A stretch of 64,000 bases of DNA from Caulobacter sp. (GTDB taxonomy: Bacteria; Pseudomonadota; Alphaproteobacteria; Caulobacterales; Caulobacteraceae): contig JAUXMY010000043.1 in assembly GCA_030683005.1 (NCBI GenBank), positions 62,001 to 126,000 on the forward strand, read 5' to 3'. The position numbers and the translations under genes were made by a program. Shown in pieces: positions 8,540-16,615 of the stretch. The notes under the pieces were generated by a model. The model made no database searches, was not told the DNA's origin, and was given only the letters and a program-made list of their open reading frames with translations. The stretch's first letter is position 1. Each line of letters starts with the position of its first letter.

Positions 8540-8947
8540 ATGAACGTCGAGAACGCAGTTCTTCCCAAAGGCGAACAGCTTCAGGCCCTGCTGGGCCTGG
8601 GCGGCGACCGGCCCATCGTCATGCTCAACCTTCTGAAGTTCCACGACCGTGCGCGGTACGACGAGCCGGGACATCCCGATATCTCGGGCCGGGAGGCCTA
8701 CATGCTCTACGGCGAGCCGATGAAGGCGCTGGTCGAGGGCAAGGGCGGCAAGATGCACTTCAATGCCCGGATCGACGCCCTGGTGATCGGCGAGGTGGAC
8801 GAACTCTGGGACGTGGCCGCGATCATGGAGTACCCGAGCCGCGCCGCCTTCGTCGCCATCGCCACCTCGCCGGAGGTCCAGGCCATCGGCGTCCACCGCA
8901 AGGCGGGGCTGGCGGGGCAGCTGCTGATCCAGTGCACCGGGATCTGA
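8540..8947 (+). CDS. DUF1330 family protein
   Basis: 135 residues from ATG 8540, 7 bases after the dehalogenase stop. It has the ferredoxin-like DUF1330 pattern 'PIVMLNLLKFHD', a central 'GKGGKMHFNARIDALVIGEVDELWDVAAIMEYPS' block and 'SPEVQAIGVHRKAGL'. Members are small dimeric alpha/beta-barrel proteins often found beside catabolic enzymes; no activity is proven for most. Tight spacing suggests cotranscription with the dehalogenase, so an accessory role in the same pathway is possible but inferred. Confidence 0.8.
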   Translation: MNVENAVLPKGEQLQALLGLGGDRPIVMLNLLKFHDRARYDEPGHPDISGREAYMLYGEPMKALVEGKGGKMHFNARIDALVIGEVDELWDVAAIMEYPSRAAFVAIATSPEVQAIGVHRKAGLAGQLLIQCTGI

Positions 8948-8949
8948 CG

Positions 8950-9615
8950 ATGCCCTGCGCCTTGTCGCTTGCGAACCGGCGCGCGGAGGCGCCCTCATTG
9001 GACGTGAGCGATTCGATCCAGAACCCGACGAAGACCCCCACCGACGGGCGCAGGCTGCGCTCGGAGGCCAGTCGCGGCCGGATCGTCGACGCCATGATCG
9101 CCATCGTTCGCGAGAAGGGCGGGCTGGGCCTGCCGCCGGCCGAACTGGTCGCCGAACGCGCGGGAGTCGGTCTGCGCACAGTGTTCCGGCTGTTCGAGGA
9201 CATGGACGGGGTTTATCGCGCCATGCAGGCGGTGATCACCGCCGAGGCCGAACCGCTCATGGTCGGCCGGCCGCCGACGGGGGACGCCCGGACCGACCTG
9301 GAGGCCGAGGTCGAGCGGCGGGCGCGGCTGTTCGAACTGATCCTGCCGCTGCAGGTCGCCGCCGACTCCCAGCGCCATCGCTCGCCAGCCTTGCAGGAGG
9401 GGCGGGCACGGCTGGTCCGCCAGCAGCGCGAGGCCCTGCTCGCCGTCGCGCCTCCGGCCCTGACGGCGCGGCCGCAGCAGATCGCCGCGCTCGAACTGGC
9501 GGTCAGCTTCGAGGCCTGGCGGCGCCTGCGCACCGACCAGGGCGCGAGCCCGGACGAAGCGTGCGCGATCATGACCTGGATGGCGTTGGCCCTGCTGGAC
9601 GGAGCGACCGCGTGA
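8950..9615 (+). CDS. TetR-family transcriptional regulator
   Basis: About 221 residues from ATG 8950; a GTG at 8932 would overlap the DUF1330 gene and is less likely. The N-terminal helix-turn-helix is seen in 'GRIVDAMIAIVREKGGLGLPPAELVAERAGVGLRTVFRLFEDMDGVYRAM' (~residues 45-95). The C-terminal ligand-binding part is poorly conserved as usual. The stop overlaps the next GTG start by 4 bases. Its place inside the dehalogenase gene run suggests local control; the inverted repeat at 7563-7579 is a possible target. Confidence 0.88.
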   Translation: MPCALSLANRRAEAPSLDVSDSIQNPTKTPTDGRRLRSEASRGRIVDAMIAIVREKGGLGLPPAELVAERAGVGLRTVFRLFEDMDGVYRAMQAVITAEAEPLMVGRPPTGDARTDLEAEVERRARLFELILPLQVAADSQRHRSPALQEGRARLVRQQREALLAVAPPALTARPQQIAALELAVSFEAWRRLRTDQGASPDEACAIMTWMALALLDGATA

Positions 9616-10562
9616 GGCTGGCGGCTCTCGCCGCCGCCTTGCTGCTGGCCGCCTGCGGCCGCGCGCCGGACGCCGCCGTGACCCTGGCCGAACCGACCCG
9701 CGCCTGCCCGTCTCCCGCCCCCGAAGGCGAGGTGCGGCTGTCCGGCGGCGCGTTCACGCTCGGCGCCGCCGGGATGCACGACGAGGAGGGGCCGCCCCGC
9801 ACGATGACTGTCGGCCCCTTCTCCATCGACCGGACCGAGGTCACCAACGCACAGTTCGCGCAGTTCGTGGAGGCGACCGGCTACGTCACCCTGGCCGAGC
9901 GCCAGCCCGACCCGGCCCTCTATCCGGGCGTGCCGGCCGACAGTTTGAAGCCCTCGTCGCTGGTCTTCGTCGGCGCGGCGGGCCTCGGCTCGGGCGACCC
10001 CTCGCTCTGGTGGCGGATCATCGACGGCGCCAGCTGGAAGCATCCCGAGGGCCCCGGCAGCGACCTTGAGGGCCGCGAGCGCCACCCGGTGGTGCAGGTC
10101 GCCTACGAGGACGCGCTCGCCTACGCGCGCTGGAGAGGACGCGACCTTCCCACCGAGGCCGAGTGGGAGTTCGCCGCCCGCGCCGGGCTGGACGGCAAGC
10201 GCTATGAGTGGGGCGACGAGCGGCCCGATCCGAAGGCGCCGCGCGCCAACACCTGGCAGGGCGTGTTCCCGGCGATCGACACGGCCGACGACGGCTACAA
10301 GGCCCGCACCGCGCCGGTCGGGTGCTATGCGCCCAGCGCCTGGGGCCTGTCGGACATGACCGGCAACGTCTGGGAGTGGACCGGCGACTGGTTCCCGGAT
10401 GACCGGCCGCCAGGCGACCCGATGCGCAGCCACCTGATCAAGGGCGGCTCCTTCCTCTGCGCCGACAACTTCTGCTTCCGCTACCGGCCCTCGGCGCGCC
10501 AGCCGGGACCGCCGGACACGGGCTCCTCGCACGTCGGCTTCCGGACGGTGAAGCGTGGCTGA
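9612..10562 (+). CDS. Formylglycine-generating enzyme (SUMF1)-family lipoprotein
   Basis: 316 residues from a GTG start that overlaps the TetR stop. The N terminus is a short lipoprotein signal with lipobox LLAAC (C15), so the protein should be exported and lipidated. The rest is one FGE-sulfatase domain: 'FSIDRTEVTNAQFAQFVEATGY', 'RDLPTEAEWEFAARAGLDG', 'GLSDMTGNVWEWTGDWF' and the C-terminal 'GGSFLCADNFCFRYR...HVGFR'. The two cysteines of that block, C283 and C288, match the CX4C pair that binds copper in active formylglycine-generating enzymes, which oxidise a sulfatase cysteine to formylglycine. No sulfatase gene is in the window. Confidence 0.88.
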   Translation: MRLAALAAALLLAACGRAPDAAVTLAEPTRACPSPAPEGEVRLSGGAFTLGAAGMHDEEGPPRTMTVGPFSIDRTEVTNAQFAQFVEATGYVTLAERQPDPALYPGVPADSLKPSSLVFVGAAGLGSGDPSLWWRIIDGASWKHPEGPGSDLEGRERHPVVQVAYEDALAYARWRGRDLPTEAEWEFAARAGLDGKRYEWGDERPDPKAPRANTWQGVFPAIDTADDGYKARTAPVGCYAPSAWGLSDMTGNVWEWTGDWFPDDRPPGDPMRSHLIKGGSFLCADNFCFRYRPSARQPGPPDTGSSHVGFRTVKRG

Positions 10563-10623
10563 CGTTGCAGCCGCGGCCCGCCCGGCCCAACATGGCGGAA
10601 AGGACGAACGCGGGGAGAAGACC

Positions 10624-11454
10624 ATGACCGGGATCGACGTCAGACGCGTGGCCGGGGCCCTGGGCGCTGAGATCGGCGGCGTGGACCTGTCCGCTCCGCT
10701 GGCCGACGACACCATCGCCGCCATCCGCAAGGCGCTGGTCGAGCATCAGGTCATCTTCTTCCGCGACCAGAGCCTGACGCCGGAACAGCAGCTGGCCTTC
10801 GGCCGCCGCTTCGGACCGCTGAACATCCATCCCTATGTGAAGGGCATGGCCGACCATCCCGAGGTCATGGAGATCATCAAGGAGCCGTCCGACCGCATCA
10901 ACTTCGGCGGCGGCTGGCATTCGGACATGAGCTTCCTGGAGGCGCCGAGCATCGGCTCGATCCTTTACGCCGTGGAGACCCCGGACTACGGCGGCGACAC
11001 CCTGTTCGCCAGCCAGGCCGCCGCCTTCGACGCGCTGTCGCCGGGACTGCAGAAGACGCTCGAGGGCCTGAGCGCGGTCCACTCGGCCGGCCGTGAGTAC
11101 GCCCCGACTGGCGCCTCCGCCCAGAGCCGCGGCTCGATGCAGATCTCCGAGGCGGAGGGGGCGGTGGGCGAGTACGTCCACCCCATGGTCAAGGTCCACC
11201 CCGAGACCGGCCGCAAGGCGCTGTACGTCAATCCGGCCTTCACGATGCGGATCGAGGGCTGGAGCCGGCGGGAGTCGAAGGCGCTGCTCGACTACCTGTT
11301 CGAGCACAGCCGGTTCGAGGCCTTCACCTGCCGGTTCGGCTGGAAGCCCGGCTCGGTCGCCTTCTGGGACAACCGGTCGGTCTGGCATTTCGCGTTGAAC
11401 GACTACCCCGGCCAGCGCCGGCATATGCGCCGCGTGACGGTGGATGCGGCCTGA
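10624..11454 (+). CDS. TauD/TfdA-family Fe(II)/2-oxoglutarate dioxygenase
   Basis: 276 residues from ATG 10624 with GGGGAGAAG upstream; a GTG at 10555 inside the previous gene is the alternative. TauD-type enzymes hydroxylate a substrate next to a sulfonate, sulfate ester or ether group and release the leaving group. The iron-binding facial triad is visible: H99 and D101 in 'GWHSDMSF' and H255 in 'DNRSVWHFALND', with 2-oxoglutarate-binding arginines in 'RRHMRRV'. 'YGGDTLFASQAAAFDALS' is also family-typical. Substrate unknown; neighbours (FGE-like lipoprotein) hint at organosulfur use. The gene is convergent with the VOC gene, with no gap. Confidence 0.9.
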   Translation: MTGIDVRRVAGALGAEIGGVDLSAPLADDTIAAIRKALVEHQVIFFRDQSLTPEQQLAFGRRFGPLNIHPYVKGMADHPEVMEIIKEPSDRINFGGGWHSDMSFLEAPSIGSILYAVETPDYGGDTLFASQAAAFDALSPGLQKTLEGLSAVHSAGREYAPTGASAQSRGSMQISEAEGAVGEYVHPMVKVHPETGRKALYVNPAFTMRIEGWSRRESKALLDYLFEHSRFEAFTCRFGWKPGSVAFWDNRSVWHFALNDYPGQRRHMRRVTVDAA

Positions 11455-11979
11455 TCAGGCCTCGACCACCGCGCCCTTGGGCTCGTGGCGGACGTCGTCG
11501 GGCCGCATGGGACGGGTCCAGGCGGCGAACTCCATCATGATCCCGTTGGGGTCGGTGAAGTAGACGGAACGGACGAAGACCCCGTCGTTGAGCTCCTGCG
11601 AGACCCCCATCGGGCTGTCGTCGTGGTTCACCACCACCGGCATGTGCGGCACCCCGGCGGCGGTCAGCCGGGTGATGCAGTCCTCGATCTGCTCGGGGTC
11701 GACGTCGAAGGCGACGTGGTTCATTGAGCCGATGGCCGACTTGGGCGACTTGGGAAAGGCCTTCACCGAGGCGATGCCCGGCGCGGCCGGCGGAGCGTCC
11801 GCCCACCAGAAGAAGGCCAGCGACGAGCCGCCGCCGCAGTCGAAGAAGAAGTGCTGGCCGCCGTCGGGCAACTCGATGGTCTTGATCAGCGGCATGCCGA
11901 GCACCTCGGTGTAGAACTTCACCGTCTCGCGCATGTCCCGGCAGACCAGGGCCAGATGGTTGATACCCCTCGTGCGCAT
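11455..11979 (-). CDS. VOC (glyoxalase/extradiol dioxygenase fold) family protein
   Basis: 174 residues from ATG 11979; the frame is open 24 codons further but 'MRTRGINHLALVCRDM' is the natural VOC start. Two beta-alpha-beta-beta-beta modules are seen, with metal-binding candidates H in 'GINHLALV', H in 'GSMNHVAFDV' and E in 'DPNGIMMEF'. Such proteins catalyse isomerisation, C-C cleavage or glutathione transfer; the sequence does not decide which. It is convergent with the TauD-type gene and divergent from the acyl-CoA dehydrogenase at 12119. Confidence 0.84.
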   Translation of the reverse strand: MRTRGINHLALVCRDMRETVKFYTEVLGMPLIKTIELPDGGQHFFFDCGGGSSLAFFWWADAPPAAPGIASVKAFPKSPKSAIGSMNHVAFDVDPEQIEDCITRLTAAGVPHMPVVVNHDDSPMGVSQELNDGVFVRSVYFTDPNGIMMEFAAWTRPMRPDDVRHEPKGAVVEA

Positions 11980-12067
11980 GGCGTCCTCCCGTTGTCTCGT
12001 TGGCCAGACGGTAGCCTCTACGCGGCAGCCGTCAATCGACGCCAACTTCATAGTAGCCTGCCGCCGG

Positions 12068-12082
12068 GTCAGTCATGCTGAC
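12068..12082. promoter_or_regulatory. Inverted repeat upstream of acyl-CoA dehydrogenase (candidate operator)
   Basis: GTCAG-N5-CTGAC is a perfect 5-base inverted repeat 36 bases before the dehydrogenase start, in the 139-base divergent gap shared with the VOC gene. Spacing and symmetry fit a dimeric repressor site; no regulator is assigned. Confidence 0.35.
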
Positions 12083-12118
12083 TTCGCGCACCGCGTTTGG
12101 ACTGCCTGTGAGGCCCCG

Positions 12119-13321
12119 ATGAATCTCGAACTCAGCGCCGCCGACCTCGCCTTCCAGGCAGAGGTTCGCGCCTTTCTCGCCGAGAATCTGCCGCCTGATC
12201 TGCAGGTCGCCGGCCGCCGGATGACCAGCGTCTTCGTCGAGAAGCAGTACTCGATCCCCTGGCAGAAGATCCTGCACGCCAAGGGCTGGGTCGCCCCGAG
12301 CTGGCCGGTCGAGTACGGCGGCTGCGGCTGGGACGAGATGCAGCGCTACATCTTCTCGGCGGAATGCGCCCGCGCCGGCGCGCCGGGCCTCTCGCCGATG
12401 GGTCTGCGCATGGTCGGTCCCTGCATCCAGCGCTACGGCACGCCCGAGCAGAAGGCCTTCTACCTGCCCCGCATCCTGGCCGGCGAGGACTACTGGTGCC
12501 AAGGATACTCCGAGCCCGGATCCGGCTCGGATCTCGCCAGCCTGCAGATGAAGGCTGAGCGGGACGGCGACGACTATGTGCTGAACGGCTCGAAGATCTG
12601 GACGACCCACGCCCACTTCGCCAACCGCATGTTCTGTCTGGTGCGGACGAGCTTCGAGGGCAAGCCCCAGAAGGGCATCACCTTCCTGCTGCTGGAGATG
12701 GACACGCCCGGCATCGAGGTGAAGCCGATCATCACCCTGGCCGGCGAGCACGAGGTCAACCAGGTCTTCTTCGACAACGTCCGCGTCCCGGTCGCCAATC
12801 GCCTCGGCGAGGAGAACGACGGCTGGACGGTGGCCAAGTACCTGCTCGAGTTCGAGCGCGGCGGCAGCTCCGCTCCCGGCCTGAAGGTGTCGCTCGACCG
12901 CCTGCGGAACATGGCGGCGACCGAAGGCGGCGATCTCGGCGAACCTCTGATGAACGATCCGGCCTTCCGCGCTCGCCTCGCGGAACTGGAGATCGCCCTT
13001 GAGGCCATCGAGATGACCGAGCACCGCGTGATGACCGAGCTGTCGTCCGGCAAGAACCCGGGTCCGGCCTCGTCCATGCTGAAGACCCAGGCCACCGAGA
13101 TGACCCAGAAGATCGACGGCCTGGCGATCGACACGGCGGCCTACTACGCCTTTGTCGACCAGCCCCGGGCCCGCGAGCCGGGCAGCAACGCGGCGCCGGT
13201 CGGGCCTGATCACAGCCTGGTCGCGATGCCGCGCTATCTGAACAACCGCGCCGCCTCGATCTATGGCGGCTCCAACGAGATCCAGCGGGACATCATGGCT
13301 CGCCTGGTGCTGGGCCTCTGA
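12119..13321 (+). CDS. Acyl-CoA dehydrogenase
   Basis: 400 residues from ATG 12119; the frame is open to 11933 but the upstream part is not family-like. FAD flavoprotein that introduces an alpha-beta double bond into an acyl-CoA. Seen: N-terminal helical domain, 'WCQGYSEPGSGSDLASLQ' and 'WTTHAHFANRMFCLVRT' of the beta domain, and the C-terminal 'ASIYGGSNEIQRDIMARLVLGL'. The end shows 'YGGSxEIQ', the pattern of long or cyclic side-chain dehydrogenases, where the catalytic Glu sits elsewhere than in medium-chain enzymes. It is a clear paralogue of the gene at 20169 and is followed 11 bases later by an acyl-CoA synthetase. Confidence 0.93.
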   Translation: MNLELSAADLAFQAEVRAFLAENLPPDLQVAGRRMTSVFVEKQYSIPWQKILHAKGWVAPSWPVEYGGCGWDEMQRYIFSAECARAGAPGLSPMGLRMVGPCIQRYGTPEQKAFYLPRILAGEDYWCQGYSEPGSGSDLASLQMKAERDGDDYVLNGSKIWTTHAHFANRMFCLVRTSFEGKPQKGITFLLLEMDTPGIEVKPIITLAGEHEVNQVFFDNVRVPVANRLGEENDGWTVAKYLLEFERGGSSAPGLKVSLDRLRNMAATEGGDLGEPLMNDPAFRARLAELEIALEAIEMTEHRVMTELSSGKNPGPASSMLKTQATEMTQKIDGLAIDTAAYYAFVDQPRAREPGSNAAPVGPDHSLVAMPRYLNNRAASIYGGSNEIQRDIMARLVLGL

Positions 13322-13332
13322 GAACGGACGAC

Positions 13333-14940
13333 ATGACGATGAGCGCTAACGACACGACAGTCGACTTCGACCGGATGCCGACCCTGGGCGATATCGCCCG
13401 CTACCATGCCCAGACCCGGCCTGACGCCACGGCCCTGACCTTCGAGGGGCGCGAGACGACGTTCGCCCAGTTCGACGCCCTGACCAACCGCGTCGCCAAC
13501 GCGCTAATCGCCGAAGGCCTGACCCAGGGTCAGCGGATCGCCTATGTCGGCAAGAACAGCGACTGCTACTTCGAACTTATGATCGGCGCGGCCAAGGCGG
13601 GCGTGGTGATGACGCCCATCGGCTGGCGGCTCGCGCCCCCCGAGGTCGCCTACATCGTCGAGGACTCGAAGGCGCCGATCGTCTTTGTCGGACCCGAGGT
13701 CATCGGCCTCAGCGAAGAGGTCGCCAAGCATCTGAGCTACCGACCCAAGGTCGTGGCGATGGAGGCCGACGGAGCCGACGGTCGCCCTCTCTACGCCGAG
13801 TGGCGTGACGCGGCTTCGGCTGCCGATCCGGCGGTCGCGATCACCGAGCAAGATGTCGCCGTCCAGCTCTACACCTCGGGCACGACCGGCAAGCCCAAGG
13901 GCGCCATGCTGACCCACGCCAACATTCTCGGCGGTCGCCGGCAGGCCGCGGAGGCGAAGATGCCCTGGAACCAGTGGGGCCCGGACGACGTCAGCCTGGT
14001 CGCCATGCCGGTCTCGCACATCGGCGGCACCGGCTGGGGCATCGTCGGCCTCTACAACGGCGCCAAGGGCGTCGTGGCCCGCGAGTTCGACCCGTTCAAG
14101 GTGCTGGACTTCATCGAGCAGGACCACATCAGCAAGATGTTCATGGTGCCGGCCGCGATGCAGATCGTCGTGCGGCAGCCGCGGGCCCGCGAGGTCGACT
14201 ACAGCCGGCTGAAGTTCATCCTCTACGGCGCCAGCCCCATCCCGCTGGACCTGCTGCGCGAGTGCATGGAGGTGTTCGGCTGCGGGTTCTGCCAGCAGTA
14301 CGGCATGACCGAGACCTGCGGCACGATCGTCTACCTGCCGCCGGAGGACCACGATGCGGCGGGCAATCCGCGCATGCGGGCGGCGGGCCTTCCCATGCCG
14401 GGCGTCGAGATCAGGATCATCGACGACAGGGGCGAGACCCTGCCGGCCGGCGCCGTCGGCGAGGTCGCCACCCGCTCGGTGGCCAACATGGCCGGCTACT
14501 GGAACCTCGACGAGGCGACGCGGGCGACCATCGGCGCCGACGGATGGTTGCGCACCGGCGACGCCGGCTACCTGGACGAGGACGGTTATCTCTTCATCCA
14601 CGACCGGGTGAAGGACATGATCATCTCCGGCGCCGAGAACATCTATCCGGCCGAGGTCGAGAGCGCCGTGTACGGCCACCCGGCGGTCGCCGAGGTGGCG
14701 GTGATCGGGATCCCTGACGAGAAATGGGGAGAGGCGGTCAAGGCCGTTGTGGCGCTGAAGCCGGGCATGAGTGCGACGCCGGACGAGATCATCGCCTTCG
14801 CCCGCACCCGCATCGCGGCGTTCAAGGCGCCCAAGAGCGTGGATTTTATCGACGCCTTGCCCCGGAACCCGTCCGGCAAGATCCTGCGTCGCGAACTGCG
14901 CGAGCCGTACTGGGCCGGTCGCGAGCGCCGCGTGAACTGA
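13333..14940 (+). CDS. Acyl-CoA synthetase (AMP-forming, long-chain fatty acid-CoA ligase type)
   Basis: 535 residues. It activates a carboxylic acid to its CoA thioester through an acyl-adenylate. ANL-superfamily motifs: P-loop-like 'LYTSGTTGKPKG', 'QQYGMTET', hinge/A8 region 'GDAGYLDEDGYLFIHDRVKDMI' followed by 'SGAENIYPAEVE', and the C-terminal catalytic Lys in 'NPSGKILRREL'. The second in-frame ATG at 13339 is an alternative start. It probably forms an operon with the preceding dehydrogenase; the acid activated is unknown. Confidence 0.93.
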   Translation: MTMSANDTTVDFDRMPTLGDIARYHAQTRPDATALTFEGRETTFAQFDALTNRVANALIAEGLTQGQRIAYVGKNSDCYFELMIGAAKAGVVMTPIGWRLAPPEVAYIVEDSKAPIVFVGPEVIGLSEEVAKHLSYRPKVVAMEADGADGRPLYAEWRDAASAADPAVAITEQDVAVQLYTSGTTGKPKGAMLTHANILGGRRQAAEAKMPWNQWGPDDVSLVAMPVSHIGGTGWGIVGLYNGAKGVVAREFDPFKVLDFIEQDHISKMFMVPAAMQIVVRQPRAREVDYSRLKFILYGASPIPLDLLRECMEVFGCGFCQQYGMTETCGTIVYLPPEDHDAAGNPRMRAAGLPMPGVEIRIIDDRGETLPAGAVGEVATRSVANMAGYWNLDEATRATIGADGWLRTGDAGYLDEDGYLFIHDRVKDMIISGAENIYPAEVESAVYGHPAVAEVAVIGIPDEKWGEAVKAVVALKPGMSATPDEIIAFARTRIAAFKAPKSVDFIDALPRNPSGKILRRELREPYWAGRERRVN

Positions 14941-15006
14941 TCAGAAAGGGGTCGGTCCCCGGACCCGCGACGGGGGAGCCTTGGCCCGGGGACCTGCGTC
15001 TCGGCC

Positions 15007-15144
15007 TCAGGAACCGTGACGGGTGGGGAGGTTCGTCCAGACGTGGACAATGCAAAGCGTGGCGCCGAACAGGGTGAAGGCGGCGGCGGCCGTGGCCAGA
15101 TAGGCGATGTGGGTCGGCGGAAGCGCCGTGAGGGTTTGCAGCAT
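15007..15144 (-). CDS. Small membrane protein, 45 residues, FNR/FixK-box associated
   Basis: The ATG at 15144 is preceded at ideal distance by AGGAG (and a second GGAGG further up), which argues for real translation. The 45-residue product has a short polar N terminus, one transmembrane segment (residues ~13-36, IAYLATAAAAFTLFGATLCI then VHVW) and a polar end. I know no family for it. A perfect FNR/FixK-type palindrome (15193-15206) lies 48 bases upstream of the start codon. It is antisense to no gene; it occupies the gap between the synthetase at 13333-14940 and the dehydrogenase at 15320. Function unknown. Confidence 0.62.
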   Translation of the reverse strand: MLQTLTALPPTHIAYLATAAAAFTLFGATLCIVHVWTNLPTRHGS

Positions 15145-15192
15145 CTGAAGTCTCCTGTGCCTCCAAGGTGGCGCGGCGGCCGGAACCCCGCC

Positions 15193-15206
15193 TTGATCTG
15201 TGTCAA
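15193..15206. promoter_or_regulatory. FNR/FixK-type binding site
   Basis: TTGATCTGTGTCAA matches the FNR/FixK consensus TTGAT-N4-(A/G)TCAA at every defined position. Its centre (15199.5) is ~55 bases before the small membrane protein start on - and ~120 bases before the acyl-CoA dehydrogenase start on +. A position near -41.5 is possible for the - gene. I see no convincing -10 element on either side, so the controlled gene is inferred. Confidence 0.6.
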
Positions 15207-15319
15207 CCTCAGGAAACGACGGCAGCCGGCGATGGCCGTTCCGCGCCGCCTCCTCTAAACCCCTGCCGTGCGAGGCGACCTGTCCTCGCGCAGCGCCCGA
15301 CTTACCCAGAGAGAATTCG

Positions 15320-16483
15320 ATGTCCGACCGCGCCCACGATCTTGCCCGCCGCGTTGACGCCTTCCTGCGGGAGCATGTCATCCCCTTCGAGCAGGACCCC
15401 CGGATCGGCAAGCACGGTCCATCCGATGACCTGCGCGTCGAGCTCCAGCGCAAGGCGGCTGCCCAGGGCCTGCTCGCGCCGCATGTCGGGGTCGAGTACG
15501 GCGGCCACGGGCTGGACCATCGCGAGATCGCCATCGTCTTCCGCGCCGCCGGCTACTCGCTGCTGGGTCCGATCGCGCTGAACCTCATGGCGCCGGACGA
15601 GGGCAACATGTGCCTGATCGAGAAGATCGGCAGCGCGGCCCAAAAGGACGAGGTGCTGCGCCCGTTGGCCGCCGGTGAAATCCGTACAGCCTTCCTGATG
15701 ACTGAACCCGACGGCGGCGCCGGCTCCGATCCGTCGATGATGAAGACCACCGCGGTGCAGGACGGCAACCACTGGGTGATCAACGGCGCCAAGACCTTCA
15801 TCACCGGGGCCGAGGGCGCGGCGCACGGCATCATCATGGCCAGGACCGACCATGGGGCGACCATGTTCCTTGCCCCGATGACCGCGCCGGGCATCTCGAT
15901 CACCCGGGTGCTGGACACCATCGACCGGACGATGCCGGGCGGCCACGCCATGGTGAAGCTGGACAACGTCCGGGTCTCCGCCGACCAGATTCTCGGCGAG
16001 GCCAACGAGGGCTTCAAATACGCCCAGGTGCGGCTGGCCCCGGCCCGGCTGACCCACTGCATGCGCTGGTGGGGCGCCGCCCGGCGGGCGCACGACATCG
16101 CCGTCGCGTACGCCTGCCGCCGCCATGCCTTCGGCAAGCCGCTGGTCGACCACGAAGGCGTCGGCTTCATGCTGGCCGACAACGAGATCGACCTGAAGCA
16201 GGCCGAGCTGACCATCGACTGGTGCGCGGGCGTTCTGGACGCCGGCGGCCACGGGTCGGGCACGGCCGAATCCAGTCTCGCCAAGGTGGCGGTGTCGGAG
16301 GCGCTGTTCCGCATCGCCGACCGCTGCGTCCAGGTGCTGGGCGGCACGGGGGTGACGGACGACACGCCCGTGCATCAGATCTTCCGCGATATCCGCGCCT
16401 TCCGGGTCTACGACGGGCCGTCGGAGGTGCACCGCTGGTCGATGGCAAAGCGCATCAAGCGCGAGTTCCTGGCCAAGTCGTAG
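15320..16483 (+). CDS. Acyl-CoA dehydrogenase
   Basis: 387 residues from ATG 15320 (GAGAG at close distance upstream); the open frame before it is not family-like. Domain order is as usual: N-terminal helices, 'FLMTEPDGGAGSDPSMM', 'WVINGAKTFITGAEGAAHGIIMARTD' and a C-terminal helical domain with 'RHAFGKPLVDHEGVGFMLADNEIDL'. The end reads 'RVYDGPSEVHRWSMAKRIKRE', the 'DGPxEVH' type found in ACAD10/11-like enzymes, where Asp replaces the Glu of other acyl-CoA dehydrogenases. It is preceded by a long gap containing the FNR/FixK-type box, and stands alone on +. Confidence 0.92.
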   Translation: MSDRAHDLARRVDAFLREHVIPFEQDPRIGKHGPSDDLRVELQRKAAAQGLLAPHVGVEYGGHGLDHREIAIVFRAAGYSLLGPIALNLMAPDEGNMCLIEKIGSAAQKDEVLRPLAAGEIRTAFLMTEPDGGAGSDPSMMKTTAVQDGNHWVINGAKTFITGAEGAAHGIIMARTDHGATMFLAPMTAPGISITRVLDTIDRTMPGGHAMVKLDNVRVSADQILGEANEGFKYAQVRLAPARLTHCMRWWGAARRAHDIAVAYACRRHAFGKPLVDHEGVGFMLADNEIDLKQAELTIDWCAGVLDAGGHGSGTAESSLAKVAVSEALFRIADRCVQVLGGTGVTDDTPVHQIFRDIRAFRVYDGPSEVHRWSMAKRIKREFLAKS

Positions 16484-16615
16484 GCTTCGGGCGCCATAGC
16501 GCGGAGCTATACCTCTCGACTGTCTTTGCTGTTGTGGTCCGGGGGTATCAGCGGCCACGCTGGTGTGCGTGATGTTGGTAGGGCGGCGGCGCGGTGGACC
16601 GCCGTGAGACACAGG

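Noticed and set aside
16496..16510. ATAGC-N5-GCTAT hairpin after the acyl-CoA dehydrogenase at 15320
   Set aside because: Only five pairs and no T-run; not convincing as a terminator.
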